From Fasciolopsis buskii (lineage: Eukaryota; Platyhelminthes; Trematoda; Plagiorchiida; Fasciolidae): 64,000 nucleotides of DNA. Positions 43,748-54,700 of this stretch are shown in pieces. A model generated the notes under the pieces. That model was not told where the DNA came from. It was given only the letters and a program-made list of their open reading frames with translations, and searched no databases. The position numbers were made by a program, and so were the translations under genes. The DNA lies in NCBI GenBank assembly GCA_008360955.1, contig LUCM01005725.1, positions 1 through 64,000 on the forward strand, given 5' to 3'. Every line of letters begins with the position of its first letter. The first letter of the stretch is position 1.

Positions 43748-44300
43748 TCAGGTCCATTCACACCAAGCTGTCGTTTCTATTCTCAGGAAAACGGGGCACA
43801 TTGTCACGTGATGCCTTTCCTTGCACCACACGCAATGCAGCGTTCGCTCCTTACTGTTCCATGTCGTAAGGTTTACATTGTGGCTTGAACCTATGTGATA
43901 GGTGTTACCCCTTGCAAAGTCGCACCAGACTCGAAGATCCTCTTGTTTTTTTTTCGACAACTGTACAAAACGGCTCCGAGTTATTCTGGCTATTGATGAC
44001 GAGAACGCGGTCAGTCCTCCAAACCTCGGTTCCTTACCGTTCAAAGTTGGCCTACATTGTTACCTGCCCACTCCGATTGGAAGGAATATGGCAGCTGCTC
44101 CATAATCTGCACAAGGAACTAAGATCTACGGTGTATTTGATCTGCTATGGGGTAATCATGCACAACAATGAACCAGAGAGTACATCTGTATTTATTTGGC
44201 TGGTTATGACACCCTCAACCAGTCCATATAGCAGCGATCAGGCAACTTCATGCGGGTGACCGAAAAGATCCTTCAAAACCACAAATGCTCTTCTTTACCC
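43748..44300 (-). pseudogene. BEL/Pao gag, C-terminal part with zinc knuckle
   Basis: The minus strand first gives 'LKDLFGHPHEVA' with a stop, then 'SLLYGLVEGVITSQINTDVL', typical of the Gag/DUF1759-like region of BEL/Pao elements (x-x-F-G-x-P-x-x-V-A, then a short helix and 'x-D-x-x-x-L'). In another phase, 43,748-44,044 encodes 'EDLRVWCDFARG' and a knuckle 'HCVWCKERHHVTMCPVF', i.e. C-x2-C-x4-H-x3-C, one residue shorter in the last spacing than the usual form. Gag binds element RNA. Frameshifts and stops show it is a pseudogene. Confidence 0.65.
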
Positions 44301-45170
44301 AGCCTCAGGCTGGAGTGCAATACACTATTCTGTGGGATCCCTCGCTTTTCCCTTTTAATAATGCGGAAGATACGGTAGACCCTGACCACCCTCGCATATT
44401 TCCTCATAGGTTTGGAAATGTTTTAAAAACTTCCAGTGCGCGGTTGGACGCTCGTCCAACAACAGGAGCTAAACTCTCAGCAGGTTCACACCCATAGGGA
44501 ATCTGGTGGCGTTAGACATCCTCAGTACACTGTTGCCGTCAATGAATTCTGCCGCATCTGTACGGTTGGGTTGAAGCATTATATTCCCTTAGCATTTCAC
44601 TTGGATTGCCCGTTAACAAACTGTAAGAGTCTAGTATTACATTTGGCAGCCTCCACTGAGCGAATAAGCAATCAGTCTTCTAACTCTATCACCAACTTAG
44701 CTGTCTCAATCTCCCGACGAAGGGCTAACAACTCACTAACGCCCTCATTTCTTGAGCTAGCCGTTCTTCGAATTTACGAACCTTTGATTCGATCATAGAA
44801 ATGTCGGCCCTGGACATATTACTACGCCGACTGCAATCATAAATCCTGGATCCATGAACGGAAAAAATATTCGTAGCTACTTGCCGATTGTCCAAATCGC
44901 CCGACGATAGTCCTTGACCATTACGGTTCATGTCACCAATTGGTGTCTTCAACTGCACGTAATTAGCATGTCAAGGATTTGCAGCGAACAGACATTACAG
45001 TTTTGGTCAGGATGAAACCATTCTGTATAGTAATTCAAAGCTTCAAAGTAACGCGTAACACAATTTGATGCGAGACCCAAGGAAGAACAGCACTGCTCTG
45101 CATATTCCAAGGCAATATTCATGAATTGGAAATTAGGTACTTAGCAGCCATACCTTTGGCAGTGAGCCTT

Positions 45171-48100
45171 AGTCACTACCCAAACAAAAGATAGTCAAAA
45201 GCATGACAAAAGTGTGCATAAAAATAAATGCTCAATAAAACAAAATAAATAGAAATTACCTGCCCCGTGGTTCAAGCAAATACAAAGGATCAGGTCCAGC
45301 AACACTTACCTGAGCGTGACAACCAAAAATCGACGTAAACTAACGAGACGCCCACTGTCGATCAACGTGATCTATAAAACGATACTGAACTGCAATAAAA
45401 CAAGCATCCCCAAGTCAGGCGAACAGGGACTGTATCGAATTTCCGTAAAGTATTCTTAACTAGAAAACACAGGGGCAAAAACAAGGGCAAATACATGCAG
45501 CCAAAAACAGACGACGACCAAAACCAGTGTCATTACCAGCAAGTTGGGCAGGAATAGCCTGGTGTCGGAAGAGGAGTGAAGGGAAGAAACGGGAAGCGGA
45601 AGTTTTCAAACAATCTAGATCTTGCGCCTGGTTTGAAATTGCGCGTTCACTTCTCCAGTCAGTCGAAGACCGAATCTCCAGTTAAAGGGCAAAACAAGGA
45701 CAGGGATATTTTAGTGTTTAATTTGAATTCGTACAACAGGCAGAGGTCTCCCCTACCAAAGGCTGTTTCTTTGGTTCTTCGAATGGCTGACAAAAATTGA
45801 CGACGGTCGAGTGGTTGGCCGCCTGTTGAACGAAGCGGATCGGAGATTAGATGACGCTAAAGAAGTTAGTGCGGCCATGAAACCATTGGTACCTCACTTT
45901 TCCAGACAGCGAGGATCAGGAATGACGATGAACCATGACATGAGGACATCACAAGCAGTTAAACAAGGATACTTCACACAATAGCCGATCGATGATTAAT
46001 ACATGAATTAGCTCTTAGAAATGACGCCTGTAACAACTGTACGTAAACTGAGTTATGCGATGTGTCGTGTTTGACAGAACCTCTTTAGGGATTCAAGTGT
46101 AAAACGGTGGGGCTACCTCCGGTTGTTTTATCTACTACGACTTTAGAGTCTTGAAGAAAGTGGCAGTTCCGAAGCTGCCAAGCAAAAATCAACATTAAAA
46201 CTGGATGCTTAATTACTTTACGGTCTTCGGGCATAATCAAGTGAAGTGGACCAAAATTATAGCCCAAAGTGCGAAAATTATTCATGTAATTTTGTTGTTT
46301 TGTTTCTTAAAGGAGTTCTCGTATCTGTCCTCCAGTGTATGATTTAAGAATTAAATTATTTGATCCGAGGTAGCAGCTTACGCTAAGCCAAGATCAAATA
46401 TGCGGGTGCCGCTGGATAAGCCTTACGTCTCGCATTCCTGGGGCACTCTTTAAGGATCACACGGCCGAATAACTTCGGTTTAGGTGCTCACTGAGCGTAA
46501 TCAGTTACCCTACTGCTGCTTATTATGTATATATATATATACGGCACTTTTTCATTGTTTCTTTGTATTTTTCGAGAATAGTTTTTGGAAGGTAGCCGCC
46601 GGTTACATATTTTCTCAACGTTGCTTTTGTCATCAACAAATTCACGTTCGAGCTTGTCATTTTTAATAAGTTGTTTCTGGAATCAAGACTCGGCAAATGT
46701 GGATAAAAGTAGTGTAATCCAGACTGCATGGCGACAAGCAAGAGTTCCAGAATTTGTCTTTAAAAGCCCCAGTGCATAAAACATTATCGTGAAATCCCGT
46801 TTTGGAGAAGAATGCACGACAGTTTACCAGTCAAAATACAATTAGTTACTTCCGCCGATTGTCAGCTACCAGATCTGTGAAATCCGCGACATCATGTCGC
46901 ACCCACCCACGATCCATTTATTAAGCGGTTATCACTATCCCAGAGGAATTCAGCTGGGGTCGTGACCGAGCCTTAACTCTGATGTAGAATGATTTCAATA
47001 GTAGGCTCTACTTCGATGGAAGATAGCGCTTTTCATCAACTGTGGCTGAAGCAATGACCACTCTGTGGGCACAGTAATTTGGAGGTGTTCAACAAAACTT
47101 AAAAATATGCTTTGTGCTGCAGAATAAGCCTGGAAAATATTGCAGGAATTTTTCCACAAAAGCAAGCTCTCATTGCACGTGCCCCTGCCGGCTCTGGTGC
47201 CTCATGAAGCCACGCTGTTAGTAATAAACCAGAGGTTAGTGGACACAACCCCGATAATTATATACTGCGTCTTTCGGCACCATGAGTGATGTGACTTGTA
47301 GAACAGTGGAAAACTACAATCCACACCCTCCAACAACGAGGGCCAGAGCGTACGGGATAAAAGAGACGACCCACCAGACATAAAACCAAAGGACGGATTA
47401 TGTTAACACCATCCTGTCTTAGCCCTAAGAAGCCCCACCTTGAGGAGCCCTGCGTTTCCATGTTATATAGGGAAACCATCCTGTTAGAATTTGATACCAT
47501 CACCTCCGTCGGCACACCAGCAATCAGTCATTTGATATACTTGTACTGCCAAAAAATTTGAATTCGTTTCATAGCGTAGAAAGAGCCAGGTCTAATGCTA
47601 TACCAACAATTACATATTGAAGCCGCAGGCAACTAACGGTAACCCACTTCGAATTTCGGCCATAAACATTCCTTAATATACCTGGGCATGGCGAACATAG
47701 CCGTAGGTTTTTTAGTCGCTCGAGAACCCCAAGCAAGTTTTGGTTAAATTTCCTTGAAAGGTATGATTTGATCGTCGGCATTGGATGACAGCATGCCACA
47801 GACCTAACCATATTACAAGCGTTGTTCGGATCACGGACTCAGTTTAACACTGCAGTTTTATCTCTGCTAGTCCAGGTACCGAAACTGAATTCTACAAGCT
47901 CTTTAGTGAGCTTTCAAATAAAGGGTTACCGCAGATAACAGCGGACACGGACAACCACAATGCGACGATCGGCCCCACGAGGCACGGTAAACCACGTGGG
48001 TGGGTATAAAAAATTCAGTTTAGTTGGAATTGAGTTCTGGAATAAGCCAAATCCAGGGGTTATTTGCTCCCCTAGCAGTCCACGGAGAACCATTTTACAT

Positions 48101-48249
48101 GTGATTCCAAGGAAATCGTCAGACGAATGGCGAATATGCCGCGGGCATTGCTGCTCACCAATCCGACTGACTCCTCCAGAAAAGTATCTCATCGTGCGCA
48201 TAAAACCTCACAACAAGTGTGGTTGATTTGGTGACTGGCAACTGGTCGG
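45171..48249. other. Unassigned; possible BEL/Pao LTR and leader sequence
   Basis: This lies between the end of a BEL/Pao integrase (48,256) and the start of a BEL/Pao gag (about 45,165), both on the minus strand, so LTR and leader sequence is expected. A candidate LTR start 'TGTTGTGAGGTTTTATGCGC' reads on the minus strand at about 48,220-48,201, but I found no second copy. Plus-strand frames such as 45,576-45,800 and 47,960-48,226 have no recognisable domain. An (AT)n run lies at 46,526-46,541. Confidence 0.35.
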
Positions 48250-48255
48250 TCACTT

Positions 48256-48815
48256 CTAATAATACAACTTACGGGTGTCGCTGCGCGGGATACCATTGGC
48301 TATGTGGACAAAAACTGCTGGAACCAGACCGTCGACATCTGTCATTTCCAGGGGCCACTGGCCTCGGTTTATTATTTCTGTTGCAACCAGGATCACGCCA
48401 CTTTTTATAAAATTACTTTTCTCACTCAACCACTCCTGGCTTGACTGCAGAATCGGCAGGTATTTCATTAACCACCGCGGTTAGGTGTTCGCCAGATGGT
48501 TTACGTGCTTCAAACGACGTGAGTAATTACCTTCGGTGCCAATACCCGATAAGCCGTTGCTGTCTCTGAGTAGAAGCAAGCTGTTTGGCGTCAGTGGCGG
48601 CTGGTACTTTGCTTCAGAGAAGGTTGGTACTAGCAATTTGTCGTTCAGAATACCTTCCATTTCGAAAAGTTACGAGCCCAAGACTTCACCGGCGACCACC
48701 TGATCCCTCGTCAGCACTACCAGAAGCTCCAAAACTAATCGTATCATCCGCTGCCGACAATACCTCGGCGGCTACAGCTAGGGTTCTAAAATGCGAGAAG
48801 AGATTTCTAGCCAAT
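48256..48815 (-). pseudogene. BEL/Pao integrase C-terminal region
   Basis: Minus-strand reading in order: 'ERMIRLVLELL'-like sequence (about 48,770-48,740), 'FEMEGILNDKLLVPTFSEAK', 'PLTPNSLLLLRDSNGLSGIG', 'NYSRRLKHVNHLAN', and in 48,256-48,468 'YLPILQSSQEWLSEKSNFIK' then 'GVILVATEIINRGQWPLEMT' and 'RSDTRKLYY'. The L-T-P-N-x-L-L-L-L-R motif and the R-G-x-W-P-L/x-R-K-L end are diagnostic of BEL/Pao integrase tails. Integrase inserts element DNA into chromosomes. The catalytic core upstream is not recognisable and a stop lies between the two blocks. Confidence 0.75.
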
Positions 48816-48959
48816 GGCAGTTTCCCACTTCTTCTGAATCAGACGGGTTACTCTGCTAGCATGTCTGTTAAGCGGACGGCTGAAATTGCGAATTTCCTGC
48901 TCCCAACTTTGGTTATCTATATGCTCCGGATGACTTCGCCGGTTGTATCATGAAATAAC

Positions 48960-50300
48960 TAACCGTGTCTTTCAATGACCAAAGTGAAATCAAGCACGTG
49001 AAATTCAGTTTTCAGCATCAGGTTACTTTGTCCCTGTTCATAGTCTAAAGCCATACAACGGGGCTTGTGACGATGACGGTCGAGAGGCTTACTCTTCGCT
49101 CTCTGCACTGATTAGGCCAGTACCCAGAATGATGTCAGTCACGGGTATGAGGTGACACTTAGTCTAGTGTACCGTGGACGCCTAGGTGCCACAGTTCCTG
49201 TACCGCGTCTGGACATCTGCAAAATGCACAACACACCGGAATTGCAAAATCCTAATATGAATATGTAGTTCGACTTCGCCAATTTTGGTCCGTGGTTTCT
49301 TTCTTTAAAGCAAATCCTCCTTCGTTTAGGAAAAAGCGGAAAAATATATGCTAGATCAAGAAGTGAAGTAAATAAATTCAGACCCCAAGCCATCAAGAGC
49401 AAAGTGGAGGAGGCTGTCGAAAAACCCAAAAGGAACTGTATTTCCCGTAGTCCTATGTGTAAGTAGTTGTAGATTTGGTAAACGGTATGTAGTAATAGGT
49501 CATTTGCTATCACCACAAACTGTCGTTTTGCTCGGCCAGTGCTGTATATTTCCAAAAATGAGTTCTGCTTTTTCGGCCTGGACCTCGGATACAGGAAGTT
49601 ACAGCAACCCAGTCAGACTAGTGACTACACATTCCAGTTGTGTTTCAAGGAGCTAAAAGTAAAATTAATGAATGGTATTAGGCAATAAGTGACCATAGAT
49701 AACTTTTTACTTTCAAAACTCATTTGCCGTCGGATATGTGTGCTGCTCATTTTATGCCACATTGTTATTTCATTATTTATTCATTCATTTATCAGTAAAA
49801 TGATAAGAAAATATAATTTTTTAAATAAGATGCTGCAGAATCATATTTTTGGATGGCTCAGTTTGCCGTTGGCATTCTCGTTTCCGACTAATCCGATTGG
49901 CTCACAAGAGGGCTTTCCATTTGTTCCAATCTCTTGCTGCATGTCTGAATTAAAATTGAAGTTCACGTGTGTACTTTCTCTTTGGACAATGGAAAACATG
50001 ATTACTTATTTCACTATGCAACTGGCGAATTCATCCTGGGCGTATAGATAATCAAATTTGGGAGCAGAAAATTCACCATTCAGCCGTCTGTTTAACGGGC
50101 ATGCTAATTTGGGCTAACGTAGTATCACATTCGCGTAGCATTGTTAAATATTCATTCAACAACTTGTAACGATGTTGCCATTTGTTGCCTAAGTTTATTT
50201 TATTCAACCCGGTCACTCATGGACTGCAGACGACCGGAAAATTAACAGAAGACTGACGCAAATATGTTTAATATTCCTTGAAAATTACCACTGAGCACAT
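48960..50300. other. No recognised feature
   Basis: Expected place of the BEL/Pao polymerase that would precede the integrase, but I see no reverse transcriptase motif. The 138-codon minus-strand frame at 49,139-49,555 is long for chance but carries no motif I know. The 120-codon plus-strand frame at 49,689-50,051 looks like A/T-rich chance coding. Confidence 0.4.
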
Positions 50301-50305
50301 TGAGA

Positions 50306-50524
50306 AAACACAAGTTGGCGAACAAGCTCGTTTTCAGTGATTCGTACTCATGCCATTACATCACTATATATACCTTGATAAAATATTTTCACTTTAGGAA
50401 GGATTGGATTAGTCATTTACAAATATGGGTGGGGAAGGGATTTGTGGTGTTAATTGTTTTGTTGTCTAGGGTTTGTATTGGGACGGGGGGTGGGCCAAGG
50501 GAGTTGAAGCGCAACCACAAATTG
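50306..50524 (+). repeat. Inverted repeat, left arm, of the Penelope-like element
   Basis: These 219 bases equal the reverse complement of 51,110-51,328 with only one or two differences. The arm runs from 'AAACACAAGTTGGCG' to 'CCACAAATTG'. It replaces the expected end of the coding region, so the open frame on the minus strand runs into it. Confidence 0.9.
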
Positions 50525-51343
50525 TTTTTGAGAGCAAAGTGGAGGATCGTGAAGACGGATTGCAACAGCTTCCGCAGTGCTTAAGAGGCGACACTTTGCC
50601 AACCTAGATTGTTGACCTCTGATTTTATACAGGTTCCGGAAAGCTTGCGCCACATTCACGGTGTGATTAGTTTGTGCTAAATGTGAAACGACTGCGCTAT
50701 TAAGTGACTTAATTGTTCCAGTGCCCAACCATGCCGGGTGGTGCTCACGGATGCGTTCAGACAAGCGCCTGGTCGTGCGGCCGATGTACATTGTCCCACA
50801 GGAACATGTGAATGAATAGATACAAAACGAGGTTGCGGAATCAGGGACTTTGTCTTTCAACCATAATGACACTACGGGGCGGGATTTGAACAGGATGCGA
50901 AGCTTGGCTGCGCAGAATGTCTTATTGATAGCACTAGTCAGTCTTCGTCGTGCTATTTCTGCTAGCGTGTCACCTTTGAATGGCAGAGATATGTATACCG
51001 GCTTTCTCTCCACCGTCGCCCTCCTAGGAACTTCCTGTTCTGTCTCCAACATCTTATCGATTAATCTAATTGGGAAACCATTTTCAATGAATACTCTTCT
51101 GAGCGTCTGCAATTTGTGGTTGCGCTTCAACTCCCTTAGCCCACCCCCCGTCCCAATACAAACCCTAGACAACAAAACAATTAACACCACAAATCCCTTC
51201 CCCACCCATATTTGTAAATGACTAATCCAATCCTTCCTAAAGTGAAAATATTTTATCAAGGTATATATAGTGATGTAATGGCATGAGTACGAATCACTGA
51301 AAACGAGCTTGTTCGCCAACTTATGTTTAATATCATGAATCAT
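50450..51343 (-). pseudogene. Penelope-like element: RT thumb end and GIY-YIG endonuclease
   Basis: A 297-codon open frame without internal stops. Residues about 80-160 resemble the region after the polymerase core in Penelope-like elements ('LRRVFIENGFPIRLIDKM'). Then comes a GIY-YIG nuclease: 'SFCIYSFTCSCGTMYIGRT', 'RRLSERIREHHPAWLG', and the catalytic-Glu region 'KCRLLSTAEAVAIRLHDP'. The domain nicks target DNA for insertion. The first ~75 residues and last ~25 come from the two arms of the inverted repeat and are not element-typical, so both protein ends are artefacts of the rearrangement. The polymerase core is missing: a 5'-truncated copy, not a working gene. The intact frame suggests recent insertion. 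Confidence 0.8.
51110..51328 (-). repeat. Inverted repeat, right arm, of the Penelope-like element
   Basis: Reverse complement of 50,306-50,524. It sits at the 5' side of the minus-strand coding region and supplies the upstream part of its open frame. Just before the coding-like 'GGGTTTG' there is a pyrimidine-rich stretch ending in CTAG (minus strand), which looks like a 3' splice site. Confidence 0.9.
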
Positions 51344-54300
51344 TTTACTAACCCGAGTATTTGGATGATGCTGCCTCGTACGGTGTACGATTTAACTGAC
51401 ACTCCATGATCTTGGTCTTTGTGAGATTCTTCTACTTGCTGTGAATGGTTTGTGAGGATCATGGTTGCGTGGAATTGCTATATTGAATTCCAATATGTGG
51501 CACTTCTTGAAATATGAGATTCGCAAAGAAAACGAATTAATAAGTACAGTATCGTTTTGGCCCGAATAAAGCTAAAACGTCTTTTGTTCCAACTTCAAAA
51601 TTCCGAGCAAACAGTGTACAAAACGAAGCATGCTGTGATGGTAAACCTGAAGCAAAGTATTCAAGATATTCCTAAGTCATGTGGCAGTCATGTGATGTTT
51701 GGTTCTTAGGCAGACGTCGACTGTTTTCAGTAGACGATTCGATTCCAGCCCAAATACATAAAGGGCTTACATTGACAAATAGTCAACTACTGCGAAGCTC
51801 ACCAGGGAGATTATTCAGAAATGATCAATTTTCGATAGGATTCGATGCAATGCAGACATTATTAGCATCAGATTTTAACAAAAATATTTGCCCATGATTA
51901 AATATTGGTCATATTAGCGCGACAACTTCTGATCGCGCAGATATTTACCTTTTACCTTTCTAGCATCGGAAATATTTTTTTGGTTGAATGCCATCAGTGT
52001 TCGGTGTTTAATGTTCAATAAAACAGAAGGCAAATCAGTAATGATCACAAGGATGTTAGCAGGAGACGGTGAATGATGCGCATTTCCGATAGTCACTGAT
52101 CACTTTTGACAATGTAAAATCTATTGTCATCTATCTACTGTTATTTGACTGTATCCGTTACAACTAATTTATTTTCAAGTAATTGTTTGTTTTTGATTCA
52201 TCTTGGGCCTTTAGGGAAACTGTTCAGAAAATCCAAATGAGATTCGAAAAGGAAGCAAGAAGTGTACCGCGCAAGATCACTCACTTTATTGAGTGACTCG
52301 TGTTGATCACGATATAATCCAAACTTTGACACGAACTAATGCACTAGTTCGTTCTTTGCGCGATTACACCAGACGTGAAGTTTGGGATGCCATGACATGA
52401 AAATAGACATGGTACGCAAAAGCAAGCATAAGATACAAAAGGAATTGTTGGCATTTGTTAGCCTCCTAAATTTCACTCTGGTGAATTTTTCTTATTTCTA
52501 AGGGTAACCACAGGGGATGGTTCAGTAGATTTCCGCAATTCTCTCATTCATTTGCAACCAATTTGGGGAGGGGGCCTTTGACAGAACAAAATGTGTCTCT
52601 GTCATTGTCTCAATAAAGCCGTGACACCAAATGCATGAAGCTAAATGTAGGCCTGGGCAGGATCTTAATGGAAGACTATCGCATCACGTAAATGGTGATT
52701 CCTAAATTCTTTATTGAGAAGAGATCGATCGGTGTGCAGCTTTGCTTTCGAGGGAGAAAAATCATTGTTACCTGCTTACTCTTCGGATGGATCTTAACCA
52801 GTCAAAATATGAAACAGGTCACTTACTTTGAAAAAGGCATACTTCAGCGTGAGCTTCACGTACAACAGATGATAATGTACGGGATAATCATCAATCCTCA
52901 TACAAAAGACCGTGCCCTCAAACACGCTTCAATTCTTTGGTAAACTGTTTCAAATTCTTAAGCATGGACGTTGACAGTGAAATATTCAAAATTAGACCAA
53001 CAACAATAATATCGCAAATTTGCTGCGAAATTATGGTCACCTAAAATGACTACAAGAAAACATGAGAAGATTGTTGTGCTGCAGAAATGGCACAACTATG
53101 GAGACGTAGTCAAGACAAAGATTGGCAAAGTGAGACGTTAGGAAGCACATAATTGATGGAGGACACAAGGCTTCGGTACCAGACGTCCCGTAACACAATG
53201 TAGGCACAACGGTTTTAGGATCTCTGAGACCAATTTTGCAAAGACTAATGGCTGACCAGACAAGCACGCTTCGGAGTGCAGGACACTGGTCGCGGAAAAC
53301 AAAGTGATTGACGTACTAAATGAGGGCGCAATATCCGAAGCTGCCTCTCTCAGGAGGTGAATAGAGCACACCGTGCGGTACATGTTTACTGACCGCGTAC
53401 ATGGCAGCGAGAAATTGATCGAAAATGTGTCATGAGTGCAAGGAGCTGTGCAGTGCATGATGTTTATTAGCCAGGGGGTAGTAGCACTGGAAGTTAACGT
53501 AAATTATAACAGTCCGCCAGTTAGAGTGAAACAATCTCCAGGGCGAAAATTTCGTTAGGCCGGTCACAACAAAATTAGGCATAAATAGAAAAAACAAGCA
53601 GCTTACCAAAAATAAACATGTATGCGGATTTCGGGACCATTAAAGTTTGCAGACTTTGACATATCTGCATCAAAGACCGAATTATTCGCATCCCACTGCA
53701 ATGTATACAAGTACCCATTTTACACATTAAGGGTCCGATTGTACTGATTGTTTGTCTTGGATCGTTAACTAGTCTAAGGTGTATATATTCCCTTTCCTAA
53801 AACTGGACAGTATGGTCTGAACGTAATGTTGAAAACATTTCCTTGTGATTTAAGAAAAGCAATTTTGTAGTCATATTCAAAAGTCCTCGATTGTTGTTTT
53901 CACGTAGACGATGTTTCAAATCCATACAGGCAAATCACCCAGTGATTTGTTTCCGGAACTTTGGTTAACACCGCTGAGGTGAACCGCACCGGAATTTTAG
54001 GTACCATCTCATAGGAGAGGTTTACTTTGGCCGGACAGGTTTCACACTAATTTGGCACTATCTGCTTTTCCGCGATCTCTAGAAAGTAGTATGCACCAGC
54101 CAAAAGTGAAACCAGTCTAGTTAGGCAAAAAGCGGAAACTCATTTAGATCCGTTTCACATCCACCGCGTTGTTTCAGAGTGTTGTCCTGTGGACATTCAA
54201 GACAAATTTGGAGAATTAAAGCTTTATTGCGAAGAAAATCGACTATTCTCGGACGTCAGTATCTCTAAAATATGCTTCCATGGTTGGTGCTAATTTTGTG

Positions 54301-54625
54301 ACATTTTTCCGTTAACATTTGTTTTATGGTACACGGGATCTCTAAGTTTTCGCTCGTGTGGGGCTTTCCACGAGTCCTCGCTTTTTAATCGCTCCGACCA
54401 ACCGGTACCACTGTGCCGTACATTGTCGTGTCAGTGCTATCTCGTCACTCCGATATACACAATACATTTCTCGCATCTGGTTGGTAGCCCGAGTCTTCTC
54501 TATTCTATCGGCTGGAGGGACTTTGTTAACCACGGCTTCAGAAACCAAAAGAAAACAGGTCAATGGTGGCATTCAGGATGTCTTCTAAATTTTACAAATT
54601 TCCCACTTTGTTAATCGCGACATCC
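51344..54625. other. No recognised feature
   Basis: About 3.3 kb of A/T-rich sequence without a supported gene or repeat. The open frames at 52,692-52,943 (plus), 53,138-53,458 (minus) and 54,342-54,588 (both strands) have no motif I recognise. Confidence 0.45.
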
Positions 54626-54629
54626 TGAC

Positions 54630-54700
54630 CAGCGGTGGCCAAGCGGATAAATTCGTGAAGTTTGAAAGTGAAGGTCGAGGGTACAAATCTTACCGATCGT
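54630..54700 (+). repeat. tRNA-like SINE head
   Basis: An A-box-like 'TGGCCAAGCGGATAA' at 54,636-54,650 and a B-box-like 'GGGTACAAATC' at 54,679-54,689 are 43 bases apart, the spacing of a tRNA internal promoter. The surrounding bases do not give a complete cloverleaf. It resembles the minus-strand block at 1,077-1,126, so both may be heads of one tRNA-derived SINE family. Confidence 0.5.

Larger units (their letters stand above)
43030..45170 (-). mobile_element. BEL/Pao LTR retrotransposon fragment: gag and protease
   Basis: On the minus strand a Gag C-terminal region with a zinc knuckle (44,300-43,748) is followed by a protease (about 43,510-43,230), the BEL/Pao order. Upstream Gag coding may begin near 45,165 (an ATG followed by 'AAKYLIS'), with broken charged-helix sequence at 44,725-44,958. 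The polymerase that should follow is absent: LINE B copy 2 ends at 42,932, only 100 bases away, and I do not see it beyond that LINE either. LTRs not identified. Confidence 0.65.

Noticed and set aside
49139..49555. 138-codon minus-strand frame as a gene
   Set aside because: No domain, composition like A/T-rich chance sequence, and not linked to the recognisable BEL/Pao or Penelope frames.
50450..51343. GIY-YIG frame as a homing endonuclease or phage-type nuclease
   Set aside because: The residues before the nuclease and the attached inverted partial copy fit Penelope-like elements; no group I intron context is seen.
54630..54700. Functional tRNA gene
   Set aside because: Only the internal promoter boxes match; the acceptor and anticodon stems do not pair convincingly.
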